The notes: generated by a model from the letters alone, not told the origin. A stretch of 31,760 nt of DNA from Synergistales bacterium (GCA_015657435.1 JADLKH010000004.1:17807-49566), one strand, 5' to 3'. Shown: positions 1 through 9,247, counted from the first letter of the stretch. Program-made: numbers and translations.

Positions 1-690
1 GGATCCCTGAACCTGTCCAGCGTGGCCATGGGCCTCGCCTGTGCCGGCCTGATCATCGGAAGCATCACCCTGACGGGGCTGGGATCAAAATTCGTTTCGC
101 TGGTCCTGGCTCTCTCGGGAGGATACCCGATCGTCGCCCTGGTCTTCGTCGCCGTCGCGGTACTCATCCTCGGGATGGGCCTGCCGACATCCGCCGCGTA
201 TGTCATCACCGCGACAATGGCCGTCCCAGCGCTGCTGGACATGGGATTCGAGCTGATCGCCTGCCACCTGTTCGTTTTCTATTTCGCGGTCATCGCCCCC
301 GTGACCCCGCCCGTGGCGATCGCGGCTTATGCCGGCGCAGGGATCGCCAACGCCGACCCGACGAAGACAGGGTACAAGGCCTTCATTTTCGCGCTGCCGG
401 CGTTTTTGATGCCTTTCATGTTCATCTACAACCCGCTGCTTCTTTCAAACGGAAGCCTGCCTGAAATCCTTTGGGCTGCCACAACCGCCGTCGTGGGTGC
501 GGTCTGCCTCGCCGGAGCGACCCAGGGATTTCTGCTGACAAAAGCGAACAGGCTTTACCGCGCCATCCTCATTCTCGGCGCGCTCTGCCTTTTGAAGCCG
601 GGCCTTTACACGGACGTTGCGGGAATCGTGATCCTTCTCGCGGTCACCTACCTTACCCGAAAGGCCCCGGTGCCCCATGCCTGTCATTGA
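1..690 (+). CDS. TRAP transporter fused permease, TAXI-type, C-terminal part (5' end outside window)
   Basis: The reading frame is open from base 1, so this is the C-terminal ~229 residues of a larger protein. It is strongly hydrophobic, with several predicted membrane spans, a GMGLPTSAAYV segment and a VIAPVTPPVAIAAYAGAGIA segment, both typical of the large (DctM-like) half of fused 4TM-12TM TRAP permeases that pair with TAXI binding proteins. TRAP permeases import organic acids in the inner membrane using an ion gradient. The TAXI-type binding protein at 2021 supports the pairing. The stop overlaps the start of the next gene by 14 bases, so the two are probably translated from one mRNA. The family is clear; the substrate is not. 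The neighbouring PrpD/PrpF-like enzymes suggest a di- or tricarboxylate, which is inference. Confidence 0.88.
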   Translation, partial: GSLNLSSVAMGLACAGLIIGSITLTGLGSKFVSLVLALSGGYPIVALVFVAVAVLILGMGLPTSAAYVITATMAVPALLDMGFELIACHLFVFYFAVIAPVTPPVAIAAYAGAGIANADPTKTGYKAFIFALPAFLMPFMFIYNPLLLSNGSLPEILWAATTAVVGAVCLAGATQGFLLTKANRLYRAILILGALCLLKPGLYTDVAGIVILLAVTYLTRKAPVPHACH

Positions 691-2002
691 CCTGGCAACG
701 ATGCTCCAGGGCATCACCGAAGAATCCATCCCGGGTGAAGCCCGACAGAAGGCCATCCAGTGTTCGCAGGATATGGCCGGCGTGTTCCTGGGCGGGAAAA
801 ACCTTCCGGAAGGGCAGCAGGTGCATCAGGCTCTTGCCGGGGCATCCGGGACGATCGGCGAACCCGGTGCGCTGGCTCTGTGGATCGGCTCCGTGACAAG
901 GTTGCTCGATTTCGACGATGGGCACAGACGGGCGATGGGGCACCCGGGAGTTCCCATCCTTTCCTCGGCAATCGCCCTTGCGAAAACCGTCGACTTCCCC
1001 GGGAAGAAGTTCATCCAGGCCATTACCCGCGGCTACGAAGCCTACGGGTATATCGGCAGGGTCGTCAACCCGAAGGCCTACCTCGAAAGGGGTTTCGATG
1101 CGACGGGAATTTGCGGGGCGGTGGGTTCCGCCGCGACTGCGGGAACGATCCTCGGACTTTGCACGGAAGAGCTCGGGAACGCCATCAGCATCGCGGGATC
1201 CCTTTGCGGCGGCCTGAATCAATATGCCATCGACGGAGGATCTCCGAAATTTCTCTGTGCGGGATGGGCAGCCAAACTCGGCATCACGGCGGCTCAGCTG
1301 GCAAAGGCCGGCCTTGACGGCCCTTCCGACATTTTCCGGGGCAGGAAGGGGTTCTGCCAGGGATTTGCGGTCGAATACGACCCGGAATTGCTCAACGACT
1401 ACCGGATCCACTGGGAAATCCTCAACGTTTACCTGAAGCGGTTCGCCTGTGTCCGTCGCCTTCACGCCTCCCTCGACATCGTGGACCGGATTGTCGGGGA
1501 AAATGCCCTGACGGCCGACCGGATCGAAAGAATCGATGTCTACGGCTCGGCCTTTATCGCGGAAAGCGCCAAGTACGCGCCCAAAGACCTGACCCTCGCA
1601 CAAACCAGCATGCCCTACGCGATCGCCATCCTGTTGAAATATGGCGCCGTCACGATGGAACTCCTGAAAGAGAACCTCGGCAATCAGGACATCAGGCGCC
1701 TTGCCGAAAAAGTCGTCATCACCGAAGAAGAAGCCTTCAACGAGATCCTGAAGAAGGACAAGGGACTTTGGGGCGCTGCGCGAATCGATCTCAGGACAAA
1801 GGACGGTGAAACCTTTACGGAAGAAAGACATTACGCCCTTGGAGAACGGGAAAACCCGCTGCCGGAAAATGCCCTGAGAGAAAAGTTCATGGGCCTGGCG
1901 TCCAGAAGCCTCGGCCCGAATGCGGCCAGGGAAATCTACGAGGGGCTCGCCGACCTCGAGAATCTGGAAACGGCAAGGACACTTGCTTCAAAAATAATCT
2001 AG
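677..2002 (+). CDS. MmgE/PrpD family protein (2-methylcitrate dehydratase / decarboxylase-like)
   Basis: A 441-residue protein of normal length for the MmgE/PrpD family, which includes 2-methylcitrate dehydratase, cis-aconitate decarboxylase and iminodisuccinate epimerase. The N-terminal helical domain carries the family segment DFDDGHRRAMGHPG (about residues 78-91), with the DDGH and HPG elements near the active site. Further family-like stretches are ITRGYEAYGYIGR and the lid segment ending in KRFACVRRLHA. It overlaps the permease gene by 14 bases and precedes the TAXI binding protein, so an enzyme gene sits between two transporter genes. That suggests it acts on the imported compound. A second, divergent family member lies at 6559. 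The exact reaction cannot be told from sequence: dehydratase, decarboxylase and epimerase all occur in this fold. Confidence 0.87.
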   Translation: MPVIDLATMLQGITEESIPGEARQKAIQCSQDMAGVFLGGKNLPEGQQVHQALAGASGTIGEPGALALWIGSVTRLLDFDDGHRRAMGHPGVPILSSAIALAKTVDFPGKKFIQAITRGYEAYGYIGRVVNPKAYLERGFDATGICGAVGSAATAGTILGLCTEELGNAISIAGSLCGGLNQYAIDGGSPKFLCAGWAAKLGITAAQLAKAGLDGPSDIFRGRKGFCQGFAVEYDPELLNDYRIHWEILNVYLKRFACVRRLHASLDIVDRIVGENALTADRIERIDVYGSAFIAESAKYAPKDLTLAQTSMPYAIAILLKYGAVTMELLKENLGNQDIRRLAEKVVITEEEAFNEILKKDKGLWGAARIDLRTKDGETFTEERHYALGERENPLPENALREKFMGLASRSLGPNAAREIYEGLADLENLETARTLASKII

Positions 2003-2020
2003 TGGTGGGAGGGAAAAGAA

Positions 2021-2986
2021 GTGAAGACACGGAACGCGGCAATCGCTCTATTGGCAGGACTCGCAATGATCCTGGGCGTCGCGGCCCAGCAGGCCTGCGC
2101 GGCTCCGACGCAGCTCCGGCTCGGGACCGTCAACGTGGGAGGGACCTACTACATCGTCGGAACCGCCTTTGCGCAGACCATCAACAAGGTCGACCCTTCG
2201 CTCAAGGTCAACGTCGAGGTGACGGGAGGATCCGTAGACAACCTGAGGCTTCTTGAGTCCAAGAATATCGAACTGGGGATGTCCACCGCCATTTTGAGCT
2301 ACTACGCCAGCAAAGGCATGAACGGGTTCAAACCCTTCGACCTCAACGTCCTGACCGCGATCAACACCGGGCGCGCCCATATTGTGGTGCGCAAGGATTC
2401 CGGCATCAACTCGATCAAGGACATGAGGGGCAAGCGCATCTCGACCGCCGAGCCCGGAAGCGCGACGGAGGTCATCGCCGTCGACATCCTGAAGGCCGCC
2501 GGGATCGATCCCGACAAGGACATCAAGCGCCAGCGGATCAACCTTATGGATTCCGTCGACGCCCTTGCAGACGGAAGGTGCGACGGCTTCATCTACCAGG
2601 CGGGCATCGGCGTCCCTTCCATCGTTGAAATCACGACGACATCCGACAAGGCGAAGCTCATCGGCATCGAAAGCAGCGTCATCAAGAACATGACCAGCCA
2701 GTACAAGTACTACATCGCCACGGAAATCCCGGCCGGGGTCTACGGCAACGAGAAAACCCTGCCCTCCGTCGGAGCCGTCAACCATCTTCTTTGCCGGGCA
2801 GACCTGCCGGAAGACGTCGCCTTCAAGATCGTTTCCGCGATTTTCGAGCACCGGGACGACTGGGTGAAAGCCCACTCCTCCTGCAAGGAACAAACACTCC
2901 AGACGGCGACAATGGGAGCCTCGGTCCCGGTTCACCCGGGGGCCATCCGCTACTACAAGAGCAAGGGCGTCTGGAAGCAGAAATAG
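2021..2986 (+). CDS. TAXI family TRAP transporter solute-binding subunit
   Basis: A 321-residue periplasmic binding protein. The start is GTG at 2021, set by the purine-rich ribosome-binding site GGGAGGG a few bases upstream. Residues 1-27 form a signal peptide (basic MKTR, hydrophobic core, probable cleavage after QQACA). The mature part begins LRLGTVNVGGTYYIVG and contains EVTGGSVDNLRLL and MRGKRISTAEPGSATE, which are typical of TAXI proteins (TRAP-associated extracytoplasmic immunogenic). The family length is about 320 residues, so the gene is complete. It should deliver the substrate to the permease at 1-690. The strong hairpin at 3029-3065 just downstream may protect its mRNA end or reduce read-through. 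Confidence 0.9.
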   Translation: MKTRNAAIALLAGLAMILGVAAQQACAAPTQLRLGTVNVGGTYYIVGTAFAQTINKVDPSLKVNVEVTGGSVDNLRLLESKNIELGMSTAILSYYASKGMNGFKPFDLNVLTAINTGRAHIVVRKDSGINSIKDMRGKRISTAEPGSATEVIAVDILKAAGIDPDKDIKRQRINLMDSVDALADGRCDGFIYQAGIGVPSIVEITTTSDKAKLIGIESSVIKNMTSQYKYYIATEIPAGVYGNEKTLPSVGAVNHLLCRADLPEDVAFKIVSAIFEHRDDWVKAHSSCKEQTLQTATMGASVPVHPGAIRYYKSKGVWKQK

Positions 2987-3297
2987 TTCCTGTCCCGAAG
3001 GATTACCGAAGAAAGAGTTCCCTTTCCGAAGAAGGTGGCCGGGAAAGGCTCCTGGCCACCTTCTTGCAAAGCCCGCATGAGAAACCGCGACGGACCAAGG
3101 GGCAAACAGGCACGAAATGCGAGATACGCCGGCGATCAGGATCCGCTTCGCCAGGCAAACCGGGATGCGACCGGCTGATTTTGACAATCCTTCCCTCTTC
3201 GGCATCGACATTCGAAGGCGCCTTCCATCGACGCGCCCGGATGAACGGAGAACCTTCGGGGGATTATGCCTAAATCGAATGCAAGGGGTGAAAAATT
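2987..3297 (+). other. Intergenic region before the prpF-like gene
   Basis: No gene is visible in these 311 bases. The first part holds the hairpin listed at 3029-3065. Further on, TTGACA at 3181-3186 could be a -35 element, but the bases 17 positions later make a poor -10. A perfect 12-base palindrome, GAAGGCGCCTTC, lies at 3214-3225 and could be an operator. The ribosome-binding site AAGGGGTG at 3281-3288 serves the next gene. The layout suggests that the following genes have their own promoter, but this is weakly supported. Confidence 0.4.
3029..3065 (+). terminator. Strong hairpin after the TAXI gene (terminator or mRNA-end stabiliser)
   Basis: AAGAAGGTGGCC (3029-3040) pairs perfectly with GGCCACCTTCTT (3054-3065), a 12-bp stem with a 13-base loop. 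The run of T after it is short, so it is a weak intrinsic terminator at best. Hairpins after binding-protein genes often raise the amount of that protein by protecting the upstream mRNA, which fits here. Confidence 0.5.
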
Positions 3298-4455
3298 ATG
3301 AAGAATCCTTCGAAAGTCCGCTGCGTGATCATGCGGGGAGGGACAAGCAAAGCGGTGTTTTTCCACGAGAACGACCTTCCCGCCGACAGGGAGAACCGGG
3401 ACAGGATCATCCTGAGGGCCTTCGGCAGTCCCGACCTGCGGCAGATCGACGGCCTGGGGGGAGCCAACTCCTCCACGAGCAAGGTCGCGATCATCGGCCC
3501 CAGTTCGCGGCCCGACGCCGACGTCGACTACACCTTCGGCCAGGTCAGCGTGGACATGCCCGTCGTCGGGATGGCCATGAACTGCGGCAACATCTCCTCC
3601 GCCGTCGGCCCCTTCGCCATCGACGAAGGCCTGGTCAGGGCGGTCGAGCCCGTCACCACGGTCCGCATCTTCAACACCAACACGCAGAAACGGATCATCG
3701 CCCAGGTCCCGGTCCAGAACGGCAGGGCCCTGAGCAGGGGCGACTATGCCATCAACGGCGTGCCCGGCAACGGGGCCCGGATCGACCTCGAGTTCGAGGA
3801 CCCGGGCGGGGCCGTCTCCGGGAAGCTTCTTCCCACCGGGAACCCGACGGACGTCCTGACGGTCGACGGGAAAGCCTACACCGTCTCCATCGTCGACGCG
3901 GCCAACCCGGTGGTGTTCGTCCGGGCGGAGGATTTCGGCCTCAGGGGGACGGAACTTCCGGCGGAGTTCGAGAGCAGGCCCGACGCGAAGGCGATCTCCG
4001 CAACCTTCGAGAAGATCCGGGGGCAGGCGGCGGTCCTGGTGGGGCTGGTCCCCGAAGCCTCGCTGGCGAAGACGAAGAGCCCCGAGCTGCCGAAGATCGG
4101 CTTCTACACGGCGCCGACGGCCTACACGGACGCCACGGGGCAGAAGGTCGGGGCGGAGGACATCGACATCGTGGGGCGGCTTTTCTCCATGGGGAAGATG
4201 ATCAACGCCTACATGGGGACGGGAGCGATCTGCACCATCGTGGCGGCCAACATCCCGGGAACGGTCGTGAACCGGATCGTCGGCGAGAAGCTGGGAGACC
4301 GGATTCCCCTCGTGCGGATCGGGCACCCCTTCGGGGTTATGCCGGTGCGGGGAATCCTGGAGGAAACGCCGGACGGAAGGTCTTCGGTGAAACGCGGCGT
4401 CATTTCCAGGACCGCCCGGCGCATCATGGAAGGCTGGGTCTACATCGATGACTAG
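3298..4455 (+). CDS. PrpF family isomerase (methylaconitate / oxalomesaconate / methylitaconate isomerase-like)
   Basis: A 385-residue protein, the usual length of the PrpF family (diaminopimelate-epimerase fold). The N-terminus VRCVIMRGGTSKAVFF is the family signature. K62 in SSTSKVAII and C96 in MAMNCGNISSA correspond to the lysine and cysteine regarded as catalytic in PrpF. Known members move a C=C bond or change cis-trans geometry: 2-methylaconitate isomerase, 4-oxalomesaconate tautomerase and methylitaconate delta-isomerase. The start ATG has AAGGGGTG nine bases upstream. The stop overlaps the next start by 8 bases, implying translational coupling to the enoate-reductase-like gene. The family call is firm; the substrate is inferred only as an unsaturated di- or tricarboxylate. 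Confidence 0.9.
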   Translation: MKNPSKVRCVIMRGGTSKAVFFHENDLPADRENRDRIILRAFGSPDLRQIDGLGGANSSTSKVAIIGPSSRPDADVDYTFGQVSVDMPVVGMAMNCGNISSAVGPFAIDEGLVRAVEPVTTVRIFNTNTQKRIIAQVPVQNGRALSRGDYAINGVPGNGARIDLEFEDPGGAVSGKLLPTGNPTDVLTVDGKAYTVSIVDAANPVVFVRAEDFGLRGTELPAEFESRPDAKAISATFEKIRGQAAVLVGLVPEASLAKTKSPELPKIGFYTAPTAYTDATGQKVGAEDIDIVGRLFSMGKMINAYMGTGAICTIVAANIPGTVVNRIVGEKLGDRIPLVRIGHPFGVMPVRGILEETPDGRSSVKRGVISRTARRIMEGWVYIDD

Positions 4456-6508
4456 CGGCGCCGGCTGCAACTTCCCGAATCTCCTGGCTCCGGGCCGGAT
4501 CGGCACCCTCCAGGTGAAGAACCGTGTCCTCATGGCCCCTGTCTCGACCAATTTCGCCACGGCGGAAGGAGAAGTCACCCCCGAGCTCGTTTCCTTTTAC
4601 GAAAGAAGGGCCAGGGGGGGAGCGGGACTGCTGATCCTCGAGTGCGTGAACGTCGATTTTCCCAGGGGAAAAACCGGCCATACGCAGATGCGAATCGACA
4701 GCGACCGTTTCGTCCCCAAACTCCACGAGCTGGCCGAAATCCTTCATGAAGCCGGCGCCTCCGCAGCCCTGCAGCTGAACCACAGCGGGGGTCTTTACGG
4801 GGATCGCAGCAGAGAGGCCCTGAAACCCGTCGCGCCCTCGCCGTTCCTTTACGGCAAGCTGATGATCGAGGCCGAAGAGGCGTCACGGGAAGAGATCCAC
4901 AGGATCCGGAACAACTTCATCGACGCCGCCGAACGGGCCGCCCTCGCGGGCTTCGATGCGATCGAAATCCACGGCGCCCACGGCTACCTTCTCGCGGAGT
5001 TCCTCTCCCCCTGGACGAACCAAAGGAAGGACGAATACGGCGGTTCGGTGGAAAACAGGACCCGCCTCGCCCTGGAAATCGTGCAGGGGATCCGTAAAAA
5101 GCTGCCCTGCTTCCCCATCATCTTCAGGATCAGCGGAGACGAGTTCGTCTCCCCCGAACGCGGCCTTCCGGAAGATTTCGCCGTGCTGAAAGCGGAGAGA
5201 CCGGAGGAGCGCAACCTTCCCGGAAGGGGCCTTGCCGAAACGGTCGAGGTCGTCAATCTCCTCAAGAGCGCCGGCGTCGACGGCTTCCACGTTACGGCCG
5301 GAACGCACCGCCTGCCCCACACCTTCGCCCGGCGGGCCCAGGTGGAGGGAATGGGGATGGAACAGGGCTGGAAAAGCTACCTGGCCGGGGAAATCCGCCG
5401 CGCCTGCAACGTGAAGACGGTTGCCGTCGGGGTCATTCGCGACCACGCGGTGGCTGAGGAAATCCTCTCACGGGGCGATGCCGACTTCGTCGCTCTCGGC
5501 AGGGGTCTGATCGCCGATCCCGACTGGGTGTCGAAGGCCAGAACGGGGAAACCCGTCCGCAAGTGCATCGGATGCAACAGCTGCGTCCAGTACCGGAGCG
5601 GTTACGGATGGAAACTCCGGTGTGCCGTCAACGCAATGGCCGGCAGGGAATACCGCCTTGGCGAGCCTGAAACCGCGGGAAAAACCCTTTCCCCCAGGAA
5701 GGTTCTCGTGGTCGGCGGCGGACCGGCAGGGATGGAAGCCGCCCGCGTGGCGGCCCTGCGCGGGCACCGGGTTACCCTGGCCGAAAAAAAGCCGGTTCTG
5801 GGCGGAAGCCTGGTTGCCGCCGGCATATTGGAGGAAAAAAGCAAGATCCGGTGGTTGAACGAGTGGCTCCAGGGCGAACTCGCCGCATTGAACGTGGAGC
5901 TTCGGCCCGGGTTCGAAGTGACGGAGGAGGCTCTTTCGGGGGAGGAATTCGATGCTCTGGTGATCGCCACGGGAGGGCTGCCCGAGTCGAAACGGCTCCC
6001 GGCCATCCATAACCCGGAAGAAAAGAATTTCTTCGCCCAGGCGACCGAACTCCTCGAAGGGACGGCCGCCGTCCCGAAAGGAGCGGAGAAGGTCCTGGTG
6101 GTCGGCGGCGGGCTGATCGGGTGCGAAACGGCCTGTTACATTGCCCGGAAAGGGTTCAGGACGACCGTGATGACCCGCAGAGGAAAGGACAGCCTGGGAG
6201 CGGACATGGACCCCATCAACCGGTACGAGACCCTTTCCACCCTGTTCAAGCTGGGGATCGAAATTAGGGACGGAGCCACACTGGTCGAAATCTCGCCGGA
6301 AGCCGTCCGCTACGAAAACGGGAACGGGGAAACCCTGGAGGAACCCTTTGATTTCATCCTTTTCGCCCAGGGCATGGAACCGGACAGGAAGATCTCACAA
6401 AAAGCCGAAGATCGATTCCCGGAAGTGTACCGGATCGGGGATTGCGTCATGCCGAGAAATATCCTTTACGCGGTTTACGAGGGCTTTTCCGTGGGGAATA
6501 AAATCTAG
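4448..6508 (+). CDS. FMN/Fe-S/FAD ene-reductase (2,4-dienoyl-CoA reductase / enoate reductase family)
   Basis: A 686-residue oxidoreductase of the Old Yellow Enzyme plus disulfide-reductase type. Residues ~8-360 form the FMN TIM barrel, with IEIHGAHGYLLAEFLSP at 173-189. C373, C376, C379 and C392 then supply a 4Fe-4S cluster. Two dinucleotide folds follow: VLVVGGGPAGMEAA near 419 (FAD) and VLVVGGGLIGCETA near 548 (NAD(P)H). Such enzymes reduce an activated C=C bond. The barrel has an insertion of roughly 25 residues between FRISGDEF and GLAETVEVV (~235-260), and the cysteine spacing C-X2-C-X2-C-X12-C differs from the C-X2-C-X3-C-X11-C I expect for the family. Coupling to the PrpF-like gene suggests the isomer it makes is the substrate. 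Enoate reductase, dienoyl-CoA reductase and amine dehydrogenase cannot be told apart here. Confidence 0.88.
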   Translation: MTSGAGCNFPNLLAPGRIGTLQVKNRVLMAPVSTNFATAEGEVTPELVSFYERRARGGAGLLILECVNVDFPRGKTGHTQMRIDSDRFVPKLHELAEILHEAGASAALQLNHSGGLYGDRSREALKPVAPSPFLYGKLMIEAEEASREEIHRIRNNFIDAAERAALAGFDAIEIHGAHGYLLAEFLSPWTNQRKDEYGGSVENRTRLALEIVQGIRKKLPCFPIIFRISGDEFVSPERGLPEDFAVLKAERPEERNLPGRGLAETVEVVNLLKSAGVDGFHVTAGTHRLPHTFARRAQVEGMGMEQGWKSYLAGEIRRACNVKTVAVGVIRDHAVAEEILSRGDADFVALGRGLIADPDWVSKARTGKPVRKCIGCNSCVQYRSGYGWKLRCAVNAMAGREYRLGEPETAGKTLSPRKVLVVGGGPAGMEAARVAALRGHRVTLAEKKPVLGGSLVAAGILEEKSKIRWLNEWLQGELAALNVELRPGFEVTEEALSGEEFDALVIATGGLPESKRLPAIHNPEEKNFFAQATELLEGTAAVPKGAEKVLVVGGGLIGCETACYIARKGFRTTVMTRRGKDSLGADMDPINRYETLSTLFKLGIEIRDGATLVEISPEAVRYENGNGETLEEPFDFILFAQGMEPDRKISQKAEDRFPEVYRIGDCVMPRNILYAVYEGFSVGNKI

Positions 6509-6558
6509 GGACAAGGAATCCGGATTTCTTGCCAAAAACGCGAAAGGGTGCTGCAAGA

Positions 6559-7938
6559 ATGAACAATTCAAGTCGATCCATATCCGAGGAACTGGGGCTT
6601 TTCATTCAGGACACGACGTATGAATCCCTGCCCGAGGACATCGTCCTCCGGGCAAAAGAACGGGTTCTCGACACCCTGGCCGCCTGCCTGGCCGGTTCAT
6701 ACGGATGGGAATACCCGAACGAACTGATCGAAAGCCTGGGATGCTGCGGCACCGGAGAAAGCGTCATCTTCGGAAGGGCCGAGCGCAAGTCGTCCGCCGG
6801 CGCGGCCATGATCAACGCCGCCTTTGCGCATGCCGTGGAACTGGATGACGGGCACCGCAACGCCGGGGTCCATGCCGGGGCCACGATCGTCCCGACGGCC
6901 CTCGCGGTGGGAACCGAGCTGGGAAGCTCCGGAAAAGACGTGCTTGCCGCAATCGTCCTCGGTTATGACGTGACCTACCGGTTCGCCCGAAACATGAACC
7001 CTGCCGAAATCGAGAAAGGGTTCCATCCTTCCGCGACCTGCGGAACCCTCGGCTCCGCGGCCGTAACCGCCAAACTGCTGAAATGCGGTTCCGCGGCCTC
7101 CGCCAACACACTGGGACTTGCGGGACTCCAGGCGGCGGGGCTGATGGAGGCCACTCTGTCCGGCCAGACAAGCAAATGCGTCATGGTCGGACACGGAGCT
7201 CTGGCGGGCATCCTGTCCGGCTTCATGGCTTCAAAGGGTTTGCCTTCCCCGCAGCGGATCTTCGAGGGGAAAAGCGGCCTGCTGCAGGCCATGTCCAGGG
7301 ATGTCCCCGTTGGCGAGATCACGAAGGACCTCGGCGGGCATTACGAAATTTCCGACACCTACGTCAAGCTCTACCCGACCTGCCGCCACTGTCACGTGGC
7401 GATCGAAGGAATCGCCGCCCTGAAGGAGGAAAACGGATTCTCGCCGGAGGACGTCGACAGAATTGCCATCGGGACTTTCCCGATCGCCTACAACCTCACG
7501 GGGAAAATTCACGAACCCGAGGACACCGCCAGCGCTCGTTTCAGCATGCCCTTTGCCGTTGCGGTGAGCCTGGTTAAAAGCTCGGTCGGAATGGCGGACC
7601 TCGAAGGGAATGCCCTGAGCGACCCCAACCTGCGGTCGCTGGCAAGAAAGGTGGAAGTCCGCGTGGACCAGGGAATTACCAGCGAATTCCCCAAAAAGCG
7701 CGGGGCAAAAATAGAGGTGTTCCTCAAGGATGGACGGACGCTGGAAAAAACGGTCTTCACGCTCAAGGGTTCACCGGATCTCCCCGTGGGATGGGAGGAT
7801 TTGCGTCGGAAATTCATCAACTGCGCCGCTCCGGTTTTCGAATTCGAGCGAAGCTGCAGGATTATCGAGGGGATCCACTCGTTCGAGGAGTTGCCGGAAC
7901 TCTCCGGCCTGATGACTCTTCTAGCGAGGGGCAACTGA
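6559..7938 (+). CDS. Second MmgE/PrpD family protein
   Basis: 459 residues from ATG 6559, which has AAAGGGTG at 6543-6550 as ribosome-binding site; an in-frame TTG at 6529 would add ten residues but has no such site. It carries the family segment ELDDGHRNAGVHAGA (residues ~94-108), GYDVTYRFARNMNPAEIEKGFHPSATCGTLG and a lid motif LYPTCRHCHVAIEG. It is clearly related to, but strongly diverged from, the protein at 677. Two non-identical family members in one cluster point to two steps, for example (de)hydration and decarboxylation, or to two subunits. It lies 50 bases after the ene-reductase gene on the same strand and probably belongs to the same operon. The exact reaction is unknown. Confidence 0.87.
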   Translation: MNNSSRSISEELGLFIQDTTYESLPEDIVLRAKERVLDTLAACLAGSYGWEYPNELIESLGCCGTGESVIFGRAERKSSAGAAMINAAFAHAVELDDGHRNAGVHAGATIVPTALAVGTELGSSGKDVLAAIVLGYDVTYRFARNMNPAEIEKGFHPSATCGTLGSAAVTAKLLKCGSAASANTLGLAGLQAAGLMEATLSGQTSKCVMVGHGALAGILSGFMASKGLPSPQRIFEGKSGLLQAMSRDVPVGEITKDLGGHYEISDTYVKLYPTCRHCHVAIEGIAALKEENGFSPEDVDRIAIGTFPIAYNLTGKIHEPEDTASARFSMPFAVAVSLVKSSVGMADLEGNALSDPNLRSLARKVEVRVDQGITSEFPKKRGAKIEVFLKDGRTLEKTVFTLKGSPDLPVGWEDLRRKFINCAAPVFEFERSCRIIEGIHSFEELPELSGLMTLLARGN

Positions 7939-7978
7939 ATCCCGGGCGACCTGCTCCTCTTTAAGGACGGTTCTCTCC

Positions 7979-9247
7979 GTGTGCCAAAACGCCGGTTCCT
8001 GGCGGGTCTTTTCTCTGAAAGAGCAGTTTTCCGGCCTTTTCAGGGCCCTGCGATCCAGAAATTTCTGTCTTTTCTTTGCAGGGCAAAGCCTTTCTCTCGT
8101 CGGGACCTGGATGCAGCGGGTCGCGATGGGGTGGCTGGTCTACCGGCTGACCCTGTCGCCTTCCGCACTCGGCCTGGTCGATTTCGTCAGCCAGATCGGA
8201 ACGTTCCTGCTCGGCTTTTTTGCGGGAACCTTTGTCGATCGAACCGATCTTCGCCGACTGCTGGTCTGGACCCAGGCTCTGGCCATGGCCCAGGCCTTCG
8301 TACTGGCAGGGCTGGTCTTGACGGGACGGCCCACATTCTGGGCCGTTCTCGTCTGCGGGGCCTTCCTCGGGATGATCAACGCCTTCGACATTCCCGCCCG
8401 CAATGCCTTCGTGATCCGGATGGTGGAAAAAAAGGAGGACCTCGGGAACGCGATCGCCCTCAATTCCACGCTTTTCAGCCTTGCCCGCCTGCTGGGCCCC
8501 TCCATCGCGGGCTTCGTCATCGCGGCAGTCGGAGAAGGCATCTGCTTCCTGCTCAACGGCCTGAGCTACTTCAGCATCATCCTCGCCCTAGGGCTCATGA
8601 AACTGCCTCCGGCGCCAAAGGTACAGGCAGCCGGACCCACCGTTTTCTCCGGCACCCGGGAGGGCCTTCTCTACGCCTGGAAGCAGGGGGAAATCAGGGC
8701 GATCCTCGGACTCTTGTGCTGCCTCAGCCTGTTCGGCTTTCCCTACGTGGTGATGATGCCCGTCTTTGCCCGCGAAATCCTGCACGGGGGGCCCCGCACC
8801 CTGGGGCTGCTCATGGGCGCCACAGGATCCGGAGCCCTCGCTGGAGCCCTGCTTCTGGCCTCCAGGAAGGATGGAGAAGCGGTCGGGCGGTTTATCCCGA
8901 TCCTGTCCACCGTCTTCGCCGCATCGGTCATCGGCATGGCCCTTGTCCGCCATCCCATGGCCTCCTATGGTTTCGTCGCCTCGGCCGGGTTCGGCATGAT
9001 CACCATCATGGCGGTCTGCAACACCGTGTTGCAGACGCTTGTGTGCGACCGGTTCCGGGGAAGGGTCCTGAGCCTCTTCATGATGTCCCTTGTCGGAATC
9101 GCGCCCTTCGGAAGCCTGATCGTCGGTTGGCTTTCCGAGCGTTTCGGAATTTGTCAGGCACTGGCGATCGGAGGCGGTTTGTGCCTCGTTGCCTCTATCC
9201 TGTTCTGGAGGAGGAATGCACATGAACGAATACACGGTCTGGCATAA
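7979..9247 (+). CDS. MFS transporter (MFS_3 / EntS-like drug or metabolite exporter family)
   Basis: About 422 residues with a dozen hydrophobic spans. The N-terminal part FRALRSRNFCLFFAGQSLSL and the following GTWMQRVAMGWLVYRLT are characteristic of the MFS_3 family, to which the enterobactin exporter EntS belongs. The GTG at 7979 is the first in-frame start; AAGGA lies about 11 bases before it. A somewhat later start, just before SLKEQF, is possible. The C-terminal end overlaps the LUD gene by 26 bases, so the two are coupled. Its place after catabolic enzymes suggests export or exchange of a product, but MFS_3 substrates cannot be predicted from sequence. Confidence 0.85.
   Translation: MCQNAGSWRVFSLKEQFSGLFRALRSRNFCLFFAGQSLSLVGTWMQRVAMGWLVYRLTLSPSALGLVDFVSQIGTFLLGFFAGTFVDRTDLRRLLVWTQALAMAQAFVLAGLVLTGRPTFWAVLVCGAFLGMINAFDIPARNAFVIRMVEKKEDLGNAIALNSTLFSLARLLGPSIAGFVIAAVGEGICFLLNGLSYFSIILALGLMKLPPAPKVQAAGPTVFSGTREGLLYAWKQGEIRAILGLLCCLSLFGFPYVVMMPVFAREILHGGPRTLGLLMGATGSGALAGALLLASRKDGEAVGRFIPILSTVFAASVIGMALVRHPMASYGFVASAGFGMITIMAVCNTVLQTLVCDRFRGRVLSLFMMSLVGIAPFGSLIVGWLSERFGICQALAIGGGLCLVASILFWRRNAHERIHGLA

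Noticed and set aside
653..1831. Long minus-strand open frame opposite the first MmgE/PrpD gene
   Set aside because: It mirrors a clear family member on the plus strand; such antisense frames are common in GC-rich DNA, and its translation looks like no known protein.
3136..4578. 480-codon minus-strand frame opposite the PrpF-like gene
   Set aside because: The opposite strand has PrpF motifs; the antisense translation is rich in Asp, Arg, Gly and His in a shadow-like pattern.
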